This document shows positions 35,532-44,818 of a stretch of 64,000 nt of DNA, piece by piece. Where the stretch lies: positions 558,001-622,000 of the forward strand of contig NZ_JAMKOJ010000001.1 of assembly GCF_023700755.1 (NCBI RefSeq), given 5' to 3'. Every line of letters starts with the position of its first letter. Position 1 is the stretch's first letter. The notes beneath the pieces are model-generated. The model was not told the DNA's origin. It made no database searches and saw only the letters and a list, made by a program, of their open reading frames with translations. The position numbers and the translations under genes were made by a program. The stretch is from Allorhizobium sonneratiae (GTDB taxonomy: Bacteria > Pseudomonadota > Alphaproteobacteria > Rhizobiales > Rhizobiaceae).

Positions 35532-37919
35532 TCAGCCAAAGGCTGGCGGTCTTATCTCGGTTTGACGCGCATACCGCGCCCTCAGTGTTTCGATCGCCAA
35601 GGGTTTGTCGAAGAGATAGCCCTGGCCATAATCGACGCCAAATGTCTTCAACCCCTCGCATTGCGCCTGGTCTTCAATCCCTTCGGCCACCACGCGGCAT
35701 TTCATCTTGTGTGACATGGCGACAATGCTTTCGATCAGCATCAGGCTGCGTTCGCGTTCGTGGGTGGATTGCGCCGTCATCGAGCGGATGAAGGACTGGT
35801 CGATCTTGATGATGTCCACCGGAAAACGACCGAGATAACTGAGCGAGGAATATCCGGTGCCGAAATCGTCAAGCGCAATGCGACAGCCGAAGGCACTGAG
35901 TTTTTGCAGGATCGTCAGGATTTGCGGATTGTCCTGAAGAAAGCTCGCCTCTGTAATTTCCAGCACAATGCGGGCGGGATCGATATTGAACAAATGCACG
36001 GCGCTGACCAGCCAGACCGGAAGGCTGGGCTCGATCTGGATCGGCGAAAGGTTGAGAGTCAAATAGGATGTCCGGTCGCCGCTCATGTCCGACAGCTCGA
36101 CGAAATGTTCAAAGGCTTTGCCGAACACCTGCTTGCCCACATCGTGGATCAGGCCGGTTTCTTCTGCGACCGAAATGATCTCCATTGGCGGCAACACGCC
36201 CTTTTCCGGATGACGCAACCGCATCAACGACTCGTAGCCAACTGTAGCGCCGGTTTGAAGATCGACAATCGGCTGGAGAAAGGCATCGAACCAATCATGG
36301 CGCAGTGCCTGATCGATGGTGCGTTCGGTTTCGGCCAGGCTGCGTGTTGAGCGGGCAATGCCATCATGGAAGACTTGCAGCCCGTTTTTGCCGGACCGCT
36401 TGCGGCTATACATGGCCATGTCAGATTTTTGCAGCAGTTCGGCGGCCGTCCTGGCATGATGCGGATAAAGCGCGATGCCGATGCTGGCGCTCAGCCGGGT
36501 GGCCATGCCCTTGATGATGAAAGGATTGTCGAAAATCGTCCCAATGGCGCGAGCGAGATCGTAAGCCTCTTGCTCTGCCCTGTCGGTGTCGTCACAGCTC
36601 AAGAGAATGGCAAATTCATCGCCGCCGATACGTGCTGCCACGGCCTTGTCCGGCAGATGGTGGTTCAGCATCGCCACCATCATGCGCAGGCTCTTGTCGC
36701 CAGCCTGATGACCGAGATTATCATTGATCCATTTGAACCGGTCGAGGTCGATGAACAGGCATGCAAGCGCACCGGCCTGACGGCTGGCGGCAACAATGCC
36801 CTCATCAAGAGCCGCCTCGAAACCCTGCCGGTTCATCAGACCGGTCAGATGGTCGGTAATGGCTTGCCTGCGGTTGCGCTCCTCCGACTGTTTGAGCGCG
36901 GTGATATCGGTCATTACACTCAATGACAGCAGGTCATTGCCGCCATCAACAGGACTGCGGGATTCGTGGATCAGCACATCCACGATCCGTCCGTCGGCGG
37001 CGATAAAGCGGGTGGTGTGCTCGCGCTGGCCGGGTGTGCCGTTCTGGGTTTCACGAAAGGCTTTGTAATCTTGGCGGGCGTCCTCATCGACCATATCGCC
37101 AAACCGGGTGCCGATCACGGATTGGCGGTCATAGCCTGTTGCCAGGGTCCAGTAATCGCTGACGCTGACGATGCGATCATCCGTATCGACAGAAAACAGC
37201 ATGGCGGGCGTGGTGTTGTAGATCCTGGTTATCAGGCTGTGGGCGGTTTTCAGCTCGATCTCTTCCGCCTGCAGCTGCATCTGCATGGCATTGAAACTGT
37301 TTGCCAGTCGGCCCATCTCATCTTCGGAGCGCCAGTCGACAGAATGGCGCGAGCCCAGGCGCCGGGTTGCCTCTATGGCAGCGGTCAGCTTCAGAAGCGG
37401 ACGCATGATCATCAACCGGTTGCCGATCACCGCCGCGGCGATGACGATCATCACAGCCAGAATGAAGATGGCGATAAAAATACCCTCTTTCTGTTTAAGA
37501 TCGCTGAAAAGATTGATTTTACGGGTCCAGATTGTCAGAGAGCCAACTGTTTTCGGCCCTTCGGGATGATTATAGACAATCGCCTGAACGCGCGCGTTCA
37601 TGTTGTGAGCGGCAAGCGGTATGTTTGCAGGCAGAACAATGTCGATATCGCCGGTCATATCCTTGACTTCGGCGCGGATGACATTGGCGTTGGAGACAAG
37701 GGCCTGGGTAATCTGGCGAGCGCTTTCCTTGTCGAAATCCCAGAGCGGTTTTGCCAAAGCCTGAGCATTGGCCGACAGAAGAATGGTTACGGCATTTGTC
37801 TGTTCGGAGGTGGAGCGGTCAGAGGATAACAGCAGAAAAAGACTGAAAAGCGGTACGATAAAAACGAAGACCGTTCCGGCCACCAGAGCAAGAAATCGTT
37901 TTTCGACCGAGCGGTTCAT
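35532..37919 (-). CDS. Membrane-bound GGDEF/EAL protein with HAMP and PAS domains
   Basis: A 795-residue c-di-GMP enzyme. Domains in order: membrane segment (~10-32), periplasmic sensor (~33-145), membrane segment (~147-170), HAMP, PAS (~235-350), GGDEF (~360-525) and EAL (~535-785). The cyclase motif is an intact GGDEF (ARIGGDEFAIL), but the residues ahead of it do not form an RxxD inhibition site. The phosphodiesterase part has YESLMRLRHP, LEITEASF, DDFGTGYSSL and VAEGIED, so it looks active. It probably senses a periplasmic signal, perhaps through the binding protein encoded just downstream, and changes c-di-GMP levels. The balance of synthesis and breakdown cannot be read. Confidence 0.94.
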   Translation of the reverse strand: MNRSVEKRFLALVAGTVFVFIVPLFSLFLLLSSDRSTSEQTNAVTILLSANAQALAKPLWDFDKESARQITQALVSNANVIRAEVKDMTGDIDIVLPANIPLAAHNMNARVQAIVYNHPEGPKTVGSLTIWTRKINLFSDLKQKEGIFIAIFILAVMIVIAAAVIGNRLMIMRPLLKLTAAIEATRRLGSRHSVDWRSEDEMGRLANSFNAMQMQLQAEEIELKTAHSLITRIYNTTPAMLFSVDTDDRIVSVSDYWTLATGYDRQSVIGTRFGDMVDEDARQDYKAFRETQNGTPGQREHTTRFIAADGRIVDVLIHESRSPVDGGNDLLSLSVMTDITALKQSEERNRRQAITDHLTGLMNRQGFEAALDEGIVAASRQAGALACLFIDLDRFKWINDNLGHQAGDKSLRMMVAMLNHHLPDKAVAARIGGDEFAILLSCDDTDRAEQEAYDLARAIGTIFDNPFIIKGMATRLSASIGIALYPHHARTAAELLQKSDMAMYSRKRSGKNGLQVFHDGIARSTRSLAETERTIDQALRHDWFDAFLQPIVDLQTGATVGYESLMRLRHPEKGVLPPMEIISVAEETGLIHDVGKQVFGKAFEHFVELSDMSGDRTSYLTLNLSPIQIEPSLPVWLVSAVHLFNIDPARIVLEITEASFLQDNPQILTILQKLSAFGCRIALDDFGTGYSSLSYLGRFPVDIIKIDQSFIRSMTAQSTHERERSLMLIESIVAMSHKMKCRVVAEGIEDQAQCEGLKTFGVDYGQGYLFDKPLAIETLRARYARQTEIRPPAFG

Positions 37920-38287
37920 CCTGTCAGGGCCCTGCTATGACTGCTGCATCACCATTGTTGCGTGGCCTTAAGGCCAGTCATGGCATGAATGCAGGATCAG
38001 CGTGTGAATATGCTTTTTGTCAATCGCCTTTAGTGCTCGCGCAAAGGCAAATCCGGTTGTCCTTCAGGCGACAGCCGGGCCGCGTACCGTTAAAATCCGG
38101 CAGATCCCTGGAAAATCATTGGATGAACCCCTCATTGAACCAGTATGCTTTTGCTGAAGGTTTCCATGAAAAATCTTAACGTTGAATAAAGACACGCAAA
38201 AGTATGTCAATTTTATTCTATGCAATTTAAATAAAAAACCCGCCGTTTGACCGGCGGGTTGATGCTTTAGTATGCTGTAATGCCTGC
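37920..38287. other. Spacer between rplY and the GGDEF/EAL gene
   Basis: A 368-base region that holds the rplY terminator at its right end (38231-38260) and presumably the promoter of the GGDEF/EAL gene. A near-CtrA sequence (TTAA-CGTTGAA-TAAA) lies around 38177. No gene was seen. Confidence 0.6.
38231..38260 (-). terminator. Rho-independent terminator of rplY
   Basis: Read on the minus strand, AACCCGCCG pairs with CGGCGGGTT over a six-base loop and is followed by a T-run. It lies 28 bases after the rplY stop. Confidence 0.92.
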
Positions 38288-38887
38288 TTATTCGCTTGCG
38301 GCTTCTTCAGCGTCCATGCCAGCCGCCGGAGCGACGATGGTGGCGATGGTGAAGTCGCGGTCGGTGATGACCGGGCTGGTGCCAGCCGGCAGCTTGACAG
38401 CGGAGATGTGGATGCTGTCGCCAACCTTGAGGCCCGCGAGGTCAACCGTCAGGGCTTCCGGAATGTTGTTGGCCGGAACATGCAGTTCCACGTCGTGGCG
38501 AACGATGTTCAGCACGGCGCCGGTCTTGATGGCGGACTTCTCTTCGTTGATGAAGTGAACCGGAACGGCAACCGTGACCTGGCTGTCGGCAGACACGCGC
38601 AGGAAATCGACATGCATGGTGAAATCGCGTACCGGATCAAGCTGGTAATCCTTCGGCAGAACGCGGATCTTTTCGCCATTGACGTCGATGGTGGCGACCG
38701 TGGTCATGAAACCGCCGCCATGAATGCGCTTTGTCACCTCATTGGTGTTGAGCGCGATGGAAATCGGGGCCTGCTTGTCACCATAGATGACAGCGGGAAT
38801 GAGACCGTTGCGGCGAAGTTCACGGGAGGACCCCTTACCAACCCGTTCGCGCGTTTCGGCCTTGAGCTCGTAGGATGCGTGGCTCAT
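38288..38887 (-). CDS. rplY: 50S ribosomal protein L25/general stress protein Ctc
   Basis: A 199-residue long-form L25 (Ctc type) that binds 5S rRNA. The N-terminal L25 domain reads [16 protein letters not shown], and the C-terminal TL5 domain occupies about residues 95-185. ATG at 38887 has an AAGGAAA ribosome binding site; a second ATG five codons upstream is less well placed. In related genomes rplY lies directly upstream of pth; here the GGDEF/EAL and binding-protein genes intervene. Confidence 0.96.
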   Translation of the reverse strand: MSHASYELKAETRERVGKGSSRELRRNGLIPAVIYGDKQAPISIALNTNEVTKRIHGGGFMTTVATIDVNGEKIRVLPKDYQLDPVRDFTMHVDFLRVSADSQVTVAVPVHFINEEKSAIKTGAVLNIVRHDVELHVPANNIPEALTVDLAGLKVGDSIHISAVKLPAGTSPVITDRDFTIATIVAPAAGMDAEEAASE

Positions 38888-39215
38888 GGCATTTCCTTTC
38901 AATGTTGTTTGGAGAGCCGCATGGTGCAGTGTCTGCGCCCATGAAGCTTGAAGCGATGATGACGTTACCGGGATCAGGGCTTCATCCGCGTTGCCTCCAA
39001 GGGTGTCTGCGCGGACGGGGGCGCTATAATATAATCGGGCCGCAAAGGCAAGGCCGTTTGCCCTGCTGAGAAAGGATTGGTCAAGGCTCTGCTGCCGCTC
39101 TTGCGGTTTTGCGCGCTCAGGTTCATCTTATCACGCGATGATGCCGTGGCTGACAGGATAGAAGAAAACCATGCCGAAACGGCCAAGGCATGAACAATTG
39201 CTTTGGGAGGAGCAT
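38888..39215. other. Divergent promoter region, rplY and GAF-Fis regulator
   Basis: A 328-base spacer between two divergent genes. It should contain both promoters. No repeat, RNA gene or plausible ORF was recognised. Confidence 0.6.
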
Positions 39216-40169
39216 ATGAACATCGCCACGACCCACGCCGATAAAGTCTATTCCACTGCCATGGCTGCGTCCAAGGCGGCGTCATCGCCGCTTGCGGCAT
39301 CGTGGCGGCGTTGCCTTGATCTTTACCGTCTCGATCCCGGGCAGCCCTCGCAGCCTGAAGGGGTGGATGCGCCCGCCTTCCGTGAAGCGCGCGAGCGTAT
39401 GGGCCACCTGATCGCGATATCGGCAGAGGAAATGGACCGGCTGTTCCATGTGGCCGGGCGCTCCGGTTGCTGCCTGGTTCTGGCCGACCGCAACGGCATC
39501 GTGCTCGAAAGGCGGTCGATGGCCGGCGACGACAAGGATTTTCATGCCCATGGTCTTGGCCTGCAGCGGGTGTGGAGTGAGGCGAGCGTCGGCACCAACG
39601 GCATTGGCACGGCGCTGGCCGATGAACGACCGGTGGTGATCGAGCGTGACCAGCATTTCCTGAGCGCCAATGGGGCGCTGACCTGCGCCACCGCGCCAAT
39701 CCGCGATCATCGTGGGCAGGTGATGGCGGCGCTGGATATTTCGACCTGCCGCCGCGACATTAACGACATGGCCGTCACCATGCTGGCGCAGGCCATCCGC
39801 GATGCGGCCCAGCGGGTGGAAATCGCCCTGTTTCGCGCTGCCTTTTCCGGTGCACGCATCGTCATGGCCGGTCCGTCTGCCTCGTCTGCCGCGCTTCTGG
39901 CCGTGGATGGTGACGATCTGGTGCTGGGTGCAACCCGGGCGGCGCGGCTGTCTCTCGGCATTGATGACAAGCGCATTGCTCTTGGCCTGCCGGCTGCTGA
40001 TGCGCTGAAGGAGCAGGATGCAAGCGCCGAAGACCTGCGCGAAGCCGAGCGTTCCGCCCTTCGCAGGGCGCTGTCACGCACCGGTGGCAATGTTTCCCAG
40101 GCGGCCCAGCTTCTTGGCATCAGCCGTGCCACCATCCATCGTAAATTGAAACGCTTCGGTTTGCATTAG
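39216..40169 (+). CDS. GAF domain transcriptional regulator with Fis-type HTH, no AAA+ domain
   Basis: A 317-residue regulator. A GAF-like sensor (GRSGCCLVLADRNGIVLERR, then SEASVGTNGIGTAL) resembles the N-terminal part of AcoR-type activators. The C-terminus is a Fis-type helix-turn-helix (GGNVSQAAQLLGISRATIHR). The sigma54-contacting AAA+ domain normally found between them is absent, so it cannot act as a classical sigma54 activator. ATG at 39216 follows GGGAGGAG. It lies 155 bases upstream of an aldehyde dehydrogenase, which it probably controls. Confidence 0.88.
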   Translation: MNIATTHADKVYSTAMAASKAASSPLAASWRRCLDLYRLDPGQPSQPEGVDAPAFREARERMGHLIAISAEEMDRLFHVAGRSGCCLVLADRNGIVLERRSMAGDDKDFHAHGLGLQRVWSEASVGTNGIGTALADERPVVIERDQHFLSANGALTCATAPIRDHRGQVMAALDISTCRRDINDMAVTMLAQAIRDAAQRVEIALFRAAFSGARIVMAGPSASSAALLAVDGDDLVLGATRAARLSLGIDDKRIALGLPAADALKEQDASAEDLREAERSALRRALSRTGGNVSQAAQLLGISRATIHRKLKRFGLH

Positions 40170-40324
40170 GGCGTGTTGAAACTGTGTCAACGCTGAGACA
40201 CTGTGCATTGCGGTATGGCTTCGCCTGTCTGGTGTGATGTCCGTCTACCGCCCATCTTGGTGATCAGAATGCTTCTTGATCCGCAACGGCTCATGACGCA
40301 TCCGCTTTTTGGGAGGAAGACATC

Positions 40325-41839
40325 ATGAATATTCAGGTGCAGACCACCGGCTCGACTCCGTTCAAGCTGAAATACGGCAATTTCATCGGTGGCGAATGGC
40401 GCGATCCGGTTGGTGGCCGCTATTTCGACAACACCACCCCGGTGACAGGCGGCAAGCTCTGCGAAGTCGCCCGCTCAGACGAGCGCGACATCAATCTGGC
40501 GCTGGACGCAGCGCACGCAGCCAAGGACCAATGGGGCAAGACGCCGGTCACCGAGCGTTCCAACCTGCTGCTCAAGATTGCTGACCGGATGGAAAGCAAT
40601 CTCGAACTGCTTGCCCGTGCCGAGACCTGGGACAATGGCAAGCCGCTGCGCGAAACCATGGCCGCCGATATTCCGCTGGCCATCGACCATTTCCGCTATT
40701 TCGCTGCCTGCGTGCGCGCTCAGGAAGGCTCAATCGGCGAGATCGATCATGACACGGTTGCCTATCATTTCCATGAGCCGCTCGGCGTTGTCGGTCAGAT
40801 CATTCCGTGGAATTTCCCGATCCTGATGGCTGCCTGGAAACTTGCTCCCGCCCTTGCTGCCGGCAATTGCGTGGTGCTGAAGCCCGCCGAACAGACGCCG
40901 GCCTCGATCCTCGTCTGGGCCGAACTGATTGCCGATCTCCTGCCACCCGGCGTGCTCAACATCGTCAATGGTTTCGGCCTTGAAGCCGGCAAGCCGCTGG
41001 CGTCCAGCCCGCGCATTGCCAAGATCGCCTTTACCGGTGAAACCTCAACCGGGCGGCTGATCATGCAATATGCCAGCCAGAACCTCATTCCGGTCACGCT
41101 GGAACTCGGCGGCAAATCGCCGAACATCTTCTTCGAGGATGTTATGCGCGAGGATGACGATTATCTCGACAAGGCGCTCGAAGGTTTTGCCATGTTCGCC
41201 CTCAATCAGGGCGAGGTCTGCACCTGCCCCAGCCGTGCGCTGGTGCATGAAAAGATCTATGACCGCTTCATGGAAAAGGCCGTCAAGCGGGTCGAAGCCA
41301 TCGTGCAGGGCCATCCGCTCGATATGAGCACGATGATCGGCGCGCAGGCCTCCAGCGAGCAGCTCGAAAAAATCCTCTCCTATCTCGACATCGGTCGTCA
41401 GGAAGGGGCCGAGGTTCTGACCGGCGGCGAGCGCAATACGCTCTCCGGTGAGCTTGCCGGCGGCTATTACGTCAAGCCGACCGTGTTCAAGGGCCATAAC
41501 AAGATGCGCATCTTCCAGGAGGAAATCTTCGGCCCGGTCGTTTCCGTCGCCACCTTCAAGGATGAGGATGAGGCGCTCGCCATCGCCAACGACACGCTTT
41601 ACGGCCTCGGCGCCGGTGTCTGGAGCCGTGACGCCAACACCTGCTATCGCTTCGGTCGCAACATCCATGCCGGTCGCGTCTGGACCAATTGCTACCATGC
41701 CTATCCGGCCCATGCCGCCTTCGGTGGCTATAAGCAGTCGGGTATCGGTCGCGAAACCCACAAGATGATGCTCGATCACTACCAGCAGACCAAGAATATG
41801 CTGGTCAGTTACAGCCCCAAAGCTCTTGGCTTCTTCTAA
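40325..41839 (+). CDS. NAD-dependent aldehyde dehydrogenase (AldB/ExaC type)
   Basis: A 504-residue aldehyde dehydrogenase. The catalytic cysteine is in [14 protein letters not shown] (near residue 300), the glutamate in ELGGKSPN (near 262), and the NAD loop [12 protein letters not shown] is present. Best match by pattern is the acetaldehyde/short-chain aldehyde group (AldB, ExaC), which is often paired with AcoR-like regulators and DUF779 genes, as here. Cytoplasmic. It oxidises aldehydes to acids, perhaps during alcohol use. The exact substrate is not defined. Confidence 0.94.
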   Translation: MNIQVQTTGSTPFKLKYGNFIGGEWRDPVGGRYFDNTTPVTGGKLCEVARSDERDINLALDAAHAAKDQWGKTPVTERSNLLLKIADRMESNLELLARAETWDNGKPLRETMAADIPLAIDHFRYFAACVRAQEGSIGEIDHDTVAYHFHEPLGVVGQIIPWNFPILMAAWKLAPALAAGNCVVLKPAEQTPASILVWAELIADLLPPGVLNIVNGFGLEAGKPLASSPRIAKIAFTGETSTGRLIMQYASQNLIPVTLELGGKSPNIFFEDVMREDDDYLDKALEGFAMFALNQGEVCTCPSRALVHEKIYDRFMEKAVKRVEAIVQGHPLDMSTMIGAQASSEQLEKILSYLDIGRQEGAEVLTGGERNTLSGELAGGYYVKPTVFKGHNKMRIFQEEIFGPVVSVATFKDEDEALAIANDTLYGLGAGVWSRDANTCYRFGRNIHAGRVWTNCYHAYPAHAAFGGYKQSGIGRETHKMMLDHYQQTKNMLVSYSPKALGFF

Positions 41840-41889
41840 ACCCGCCGATATTCGCGTCTGGAGGGGCTGCAAATGGCAATGCGCTGCGC

Positions 41890-41927
41890 TTCCGGTGCTC
41901 ACGTACTTTAGTACGCTCCGCTCCGGT
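41890..41927. repeat. Palindromic repeat centred on GTACTTTAGTAC
   Basis: Imperfect inverted arms CCGGTGCTCACGTAC and GTACGCTCCGCTCCGG flank TTTA. The look is that of a dispersed palindromic element; only one copy is in this window. Confidence 0.55.
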
Positions 41928-42039
41928 TCTCGCGCATCACCATTTTCGCCACCTCCAGCCGCGAATCTCGACGGGTTTAACTGTCGAGTGCGGGGCTTTA
42001 AAGAGCTTTCGGACGGCGGGAGGTTTGAGCCTCCTGCCT

Positions 42040-42098
42040 CTTCTCCCCAGTGGGGAGAAGGTGGCGCCCTTTTTTAGTATGGCGCCCTTTTTTAGTAT
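42040..42098. repeat. Hairpin followed by a duplicated 18-mer
   Basis: CTTCTCCCCA and TGGGGAGAAG (42040-42060) form a ten-pair stem. Then GGCGCCCTTTTTTAGTAT occurs twice head to tail (42063-42098). The T-runs behind the stem would allow termination of the aldehyde dehydrogenase transcript. Confidence 0.75.
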
Positions 42099-42164
42099 AA
42101 AGATGGGCGGATGAGGGGGCGGTGCAGCCGAGTCCGATGTCCTTACGTTAGATGGGAAGTAGTC

Positions 42165-42539
42165 ATGGACGCGATTTCGGAAGGCGAACCACGAGTCATT
42201 GCCACGGATGCGGCAGTGGCGTTGATCCGCGAGATCCGTCAGGATTATCCGCAGATCCTCTTCCACCAGTCCGGCGGCTGTTGTGATGGGTCGTCGCCCA
42301 TGTGCTATCCCGCCGATGATTACATCGTCGGCGATACCGATGTGAAACTGGGCGAGATCGACGGTGTGCCCTTTTACATTCACCAGAGCCAGTATGATGT
42401 CTGGAAGCACACACAGTTGATCATTGATGTCGTGCCGGGCCGTGGCGGCATGTTTTCGCTCGACAATGGCCGCGAGCGGCGCTTTCTCACCCGCTCGAAG
42501 CTTTTCAACGGCGATATCTGCCCTTTGCCGGGACGATAA
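42165..42539 (+). CDS. DUF779 domain-containing protein
   Basis: A 124-residue DUF779 protein. The conserved segment FHQSGGCCDGSSPMCYP holds three cysteines and suggests metal or redox chemistry. The family is regularly encoded beside aldehyde dehydrogenases, and here it lies 325 bases downstream of one. Its function is unknown; help in enzyme maturation or formaldehyde-type detoxification is only a guess. ATG at 42165 is chosen over the longer frame from 42111, which runs through the upstream repeats. Confidence 0.9.
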   Translation: MDAISEGEPRVIATDAAVALIREIRQDYPQILFHQSGGCCDGSSPMCYPADDYIVGDTDVKLGEIDGVPFYIHQSQYDVWKHTQLIIDVVPGRGGMFSLDNGRERRFLTRSKLFNGDICPLPGR

Positions 42540-42554
42540 GTCTGACTGATCGTC

Positions 42555-43487
42555 TCAGTCGAACAGGCTCGAGACCGAGGCTTCCGAACTGGTGCGGTTG
42601 ATCGCTTCACCGAGCAGACTAGCCGTGCTCAGCACCCGGATGTTATGCGCCGATTGCACCGCCGTGGTCGGCTGGATGGAATCGGTGATCACCAGTTCGC
42701 GCAGTTTGGAGGAGGTGACGCGGGTGACCGCACCGCCCGACAGCACGCCATGGGTAATATAGGCGGTGACGCTGGTTGCGCCGCGGTTCAGCAGCGCTTC
42801 GGCCGCATTGCAGAGTGTGCCGCCGGAATCGACGATATCGTCGATCAGGATGCAGTCCTTGCCCTCGACATCGCCGATAATGTTCATCACTTCGGACTCG
42901 CCCGGCCGGTCGCGGCGCTTGTCGACGATGGCGAGCAGACAGTCGAGCCGCTTGGCGAGTGCACGCGCACGAACGACGCCGCCGACATCCGGCGAGACGA
43001 CCATGACATTTTCGAGATTGTAATGGTCCTTGACGTCACGGGCCAGAACCGGCGCGGCAAAGAGATTGTCGGTCGGAATATCGAAGAAGCCCTGGATCTG
43101 ACCGGCGTGCAGGTCAAGCGTCAGAACGCGGTCTGCGCCGGCTTCGGTAATCAGATTGGCCACCAGCTTGGCCGAGATCGGCGTGCGGCCGGAGGCGCGG
43201 CGATCCTGACGGGCATAGCCGAAATAGGGCAGAACCGCCGTGATGCGCCGTGCCGAGGACCGGCGGAAGGCATCGATCATGATCAGCAGTTCCATCAGGT
43301 GGTCATTGGTCGGGAATGAGGTGGACTGGACGATGAATACGTCCTCGCCGCGCACGTTTTCCTGAATTTCTACGAAAATTTCCTGATCCGCAAAGCGGCG
43401 GACAGTGGCTTTTCCGAGGGGAAGATTGAGATATTTGCAGATGGATTCCGCGAGTTGCCGGTTTGAATTGCCTGCGAAGACCTTCAT
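42555..43487 (-). CDS. prs: Ribose-phosphate pyrophosphokinase
   Basis: A 310-residue PRPP synthase, the source of PRPP for nucleotides, histidine and tryptophan. Motifs: [34 protein letters not shown] (allosteric/ATP region) and the PRPP loop [14 protein letters not shown]. Length and start are canonical. It is the upstream-most member of the prs, rplY, pth, ychF neighbourhood on the minus strand. PRPP is also the substrate of Apt encoded at 24.8 kb. Confidence 0.97.
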   Translation of the reverse strand: MKVFAGNSNRQLAESICKYLNLPLGKATVRRFADQEIFVEIQENVRGEDVFIVQSTSFPTNDHLMELLIMIDAFRRSSARRITAVLPYFGYARQDRRASGRTPISAKLVANLITEAGADRVLTLDLHAGQIQGFFDIPTDNLFAAPVLARDVKDHYNLENVMVVSPDVGGVVRARALAKRLDCLLAIVDKRRDRPGESEVMNIIGDVEGKDCILIDDIVDSGGTLCNAAEALLNRGATSVTAYITHGVLSGGAVTRVTSSKLRELVITDSIQPTTAVQSAHNIRVLSTASLLGEAINRTSSEASVSSLFD

Positions 43488-43707
43488 CTATGCCCGCCTG
43501 TAAAACGCTGGCGCAGGTGCCTTCGGGCCTGAACGTGCCGGAAGAAGGCATCATGCGGCAGATGTGAAACCGTGACCGCTATCCTGTGGCCATGGACTGG
43601 CCGGACTGTCATGCGCGCGTTTTAGCGTTCCTGCCCCTGAATGCAAGTGGTTTAACAGGGTGATCCTGCAATTTCACGGGTAAAACGCAAAGCGGTTAAT
43701 GAGCGTC

Positions 43708-44739
43708 TCATCCGCTCTGGCCATTTCGCCAGCCAATATAGGCTGCAAGCGTGCGGTTGGCGATGTTGCGCATGGTTGCAGCCGGCACGGCTTGCCAGGG
43801 ATCGGAGGCTTTTTCTGCCACCTCTTCCTCGCCCTGAATGCGATGCAGGCGGTTGCCCTGCGGATCGAGCACATCCCAAACATAGACGACATGAGTCCTG
43901 CCGCCGTCGGGATAGGCGGTGAAATAGCCTTTCAGCACATGCGGGGCGTTCTTGCCCTTTTCGGTGATGATCGTCAGACCCTTCTGACGGGCATCCCGGC
44001 CCAGTTCTTCGGCAAGCGGAGTCAGGGCGCTGGCCGGTGCGCCGATGATCGGCAGAAAGCTGATCGTTTCACCCTTTGGCGCGGTGGCGTCAAGAGAGGC
44101 AAGCCGGGTTTCCGATGTCTCAGGCTCGGCCCGGCCCTTGTCTGCCACGGGCTGCCTGTGCGGGTGTTCGTCCGGCTGTCCTGGAGAGGCGCGGGCTTCG
44201 AGCGGGGCGGAGGCTACCGGATTATAACCGTTCTGCAGGGCATCGGCCTGGGCTTCCAATGAGTTTTGCGGTTCTCTTTCCAGTTGTTCCGGTGCTTCGG
44301 TGCGGGACGCGGTCTGTGTTGGCGGCGCAGAATAAACCGTTTGCGGCTGCGAATAAGCGGTCGCGCCGGGAATGGCTTCCGGCGGCAGCGGAGCGCGATG
44401 GGCGATCGCCTCATTCTGGCGCATGGCTGTCTGCATGTCGGCATCGGTCAACGGCTTGCTGATCGATCCGCTGGTGCCCACATCGAGCGGCGGCGTCAGT
44501 CCGTCCGAGACTGAGCAGGCCTGCAAGGCTACAAGCGTGGCGAAGGCCACAAAGCATTTCCAGGAAAAGTGCGCAGCGGTTTTCCGTCCGGAAATGCGCA
44601 AGACCAAAAACCCCGGGCATTTCCAGGAAAAGTGCGTAGCGGTTTTCCGTCCGGAAATGCGCAAGACCGAAGAATGGGAGCGCCGATCTGATGAAATCAG
44701 ATCAAAGAGCGCTCTCATCGTGCAGGCCGGGCTTTTCAT
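43708..44739 (-). CDS. Lipoprotein with repeat DNA in its signal-peptide region
   Basis: A 343-residue protein. The lipobox region FVAFATLVALQACSVSD predicts an acylated cysteine near residue 72; the long middle is Pro/Ala/Glu/Gln-rich and probably disordered; the C-terminal ~150 residues form a compact domain (SFLPIIGAPASALTPLAEEL, THVVYVWDVLDPQGNRL). No family is recognised. ATG at 44739 has a GGAGAG ribosome binding site, but the ~55 codons after it come from a mosaic repeat (44554-44715) that encodes VLRISGRKTATHFSWKC and VLRISGRKTAAHFSWKC. The natural leader was probably much shorter. Internal TTG codons just ahead of the lipobox might serve as alternative starts. Confidence 0.7.
   Translation of the reverse strand: MKSPACTMRALFDLISSDRRSHSSVLRISGRKTATHFSWKCPGFLVLRISGRKTAAHFSWKCFVAFATLVALQACSVSDGLTPPLDVGTSGSISKPLTDADMQTAMRQNEAIAHRAPLPPEAIPGATAYSQPQTVYSAPPTQTASRTEAPEQLEREPQNSLEAQADALQNGYNPVASAPLEARASPGQPDEHPHRQPVADKGRAEPETSETRLASLDATAPKGETISFLPIIGAPASALTPLAEELGRDARQKGLTIITEKGKNAPHVLKGYFTAYPDGGRTHVVYVWDVLDPQGNRLHRIQGEEEVAEKASDPWQAVPAATMRNIANRTLAAYIGWRNGQSG
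44554..44715. repeat. In-frame mosaic repeat inside a lipoprotein gene
   Basis: Two 52-bp copies (44554-44605 and 44617-44668) differ by one base and lie 63 bp apart, that is 21 codons. They share GGTTTTCCGTCCGGAAATGC and GCATTTCCAGGAAAAGTGCG. A third module has the stem GATCTGA/TCAGATC (44684-44702). The 52-bp element matches the reversed segment at 11402-11439. Confidence 0.88.
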
Positions 44740-44818
44740 CAGGCTCTCCCGCAGCAAAGGACATATTCAGCGGCAGGATCGCAAAATTGTGTTCAGGAAA
44801 AGTTAAATTGATTGCGCC

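Larger units (their letters stand above)
41840..42164. other. Spacer with several repeats, aldehyde dehydrogenase to DUF779
   Basis: A 325-base gap. It contains a GTACTTTAGTAC-centred palindrome (41890-41927), a CTTCTCCCCA/TGGGGAGAAG hairpin and a duplicated 18-mer (both in 42040-42098). No gene is seen. Confidence 0.7.
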
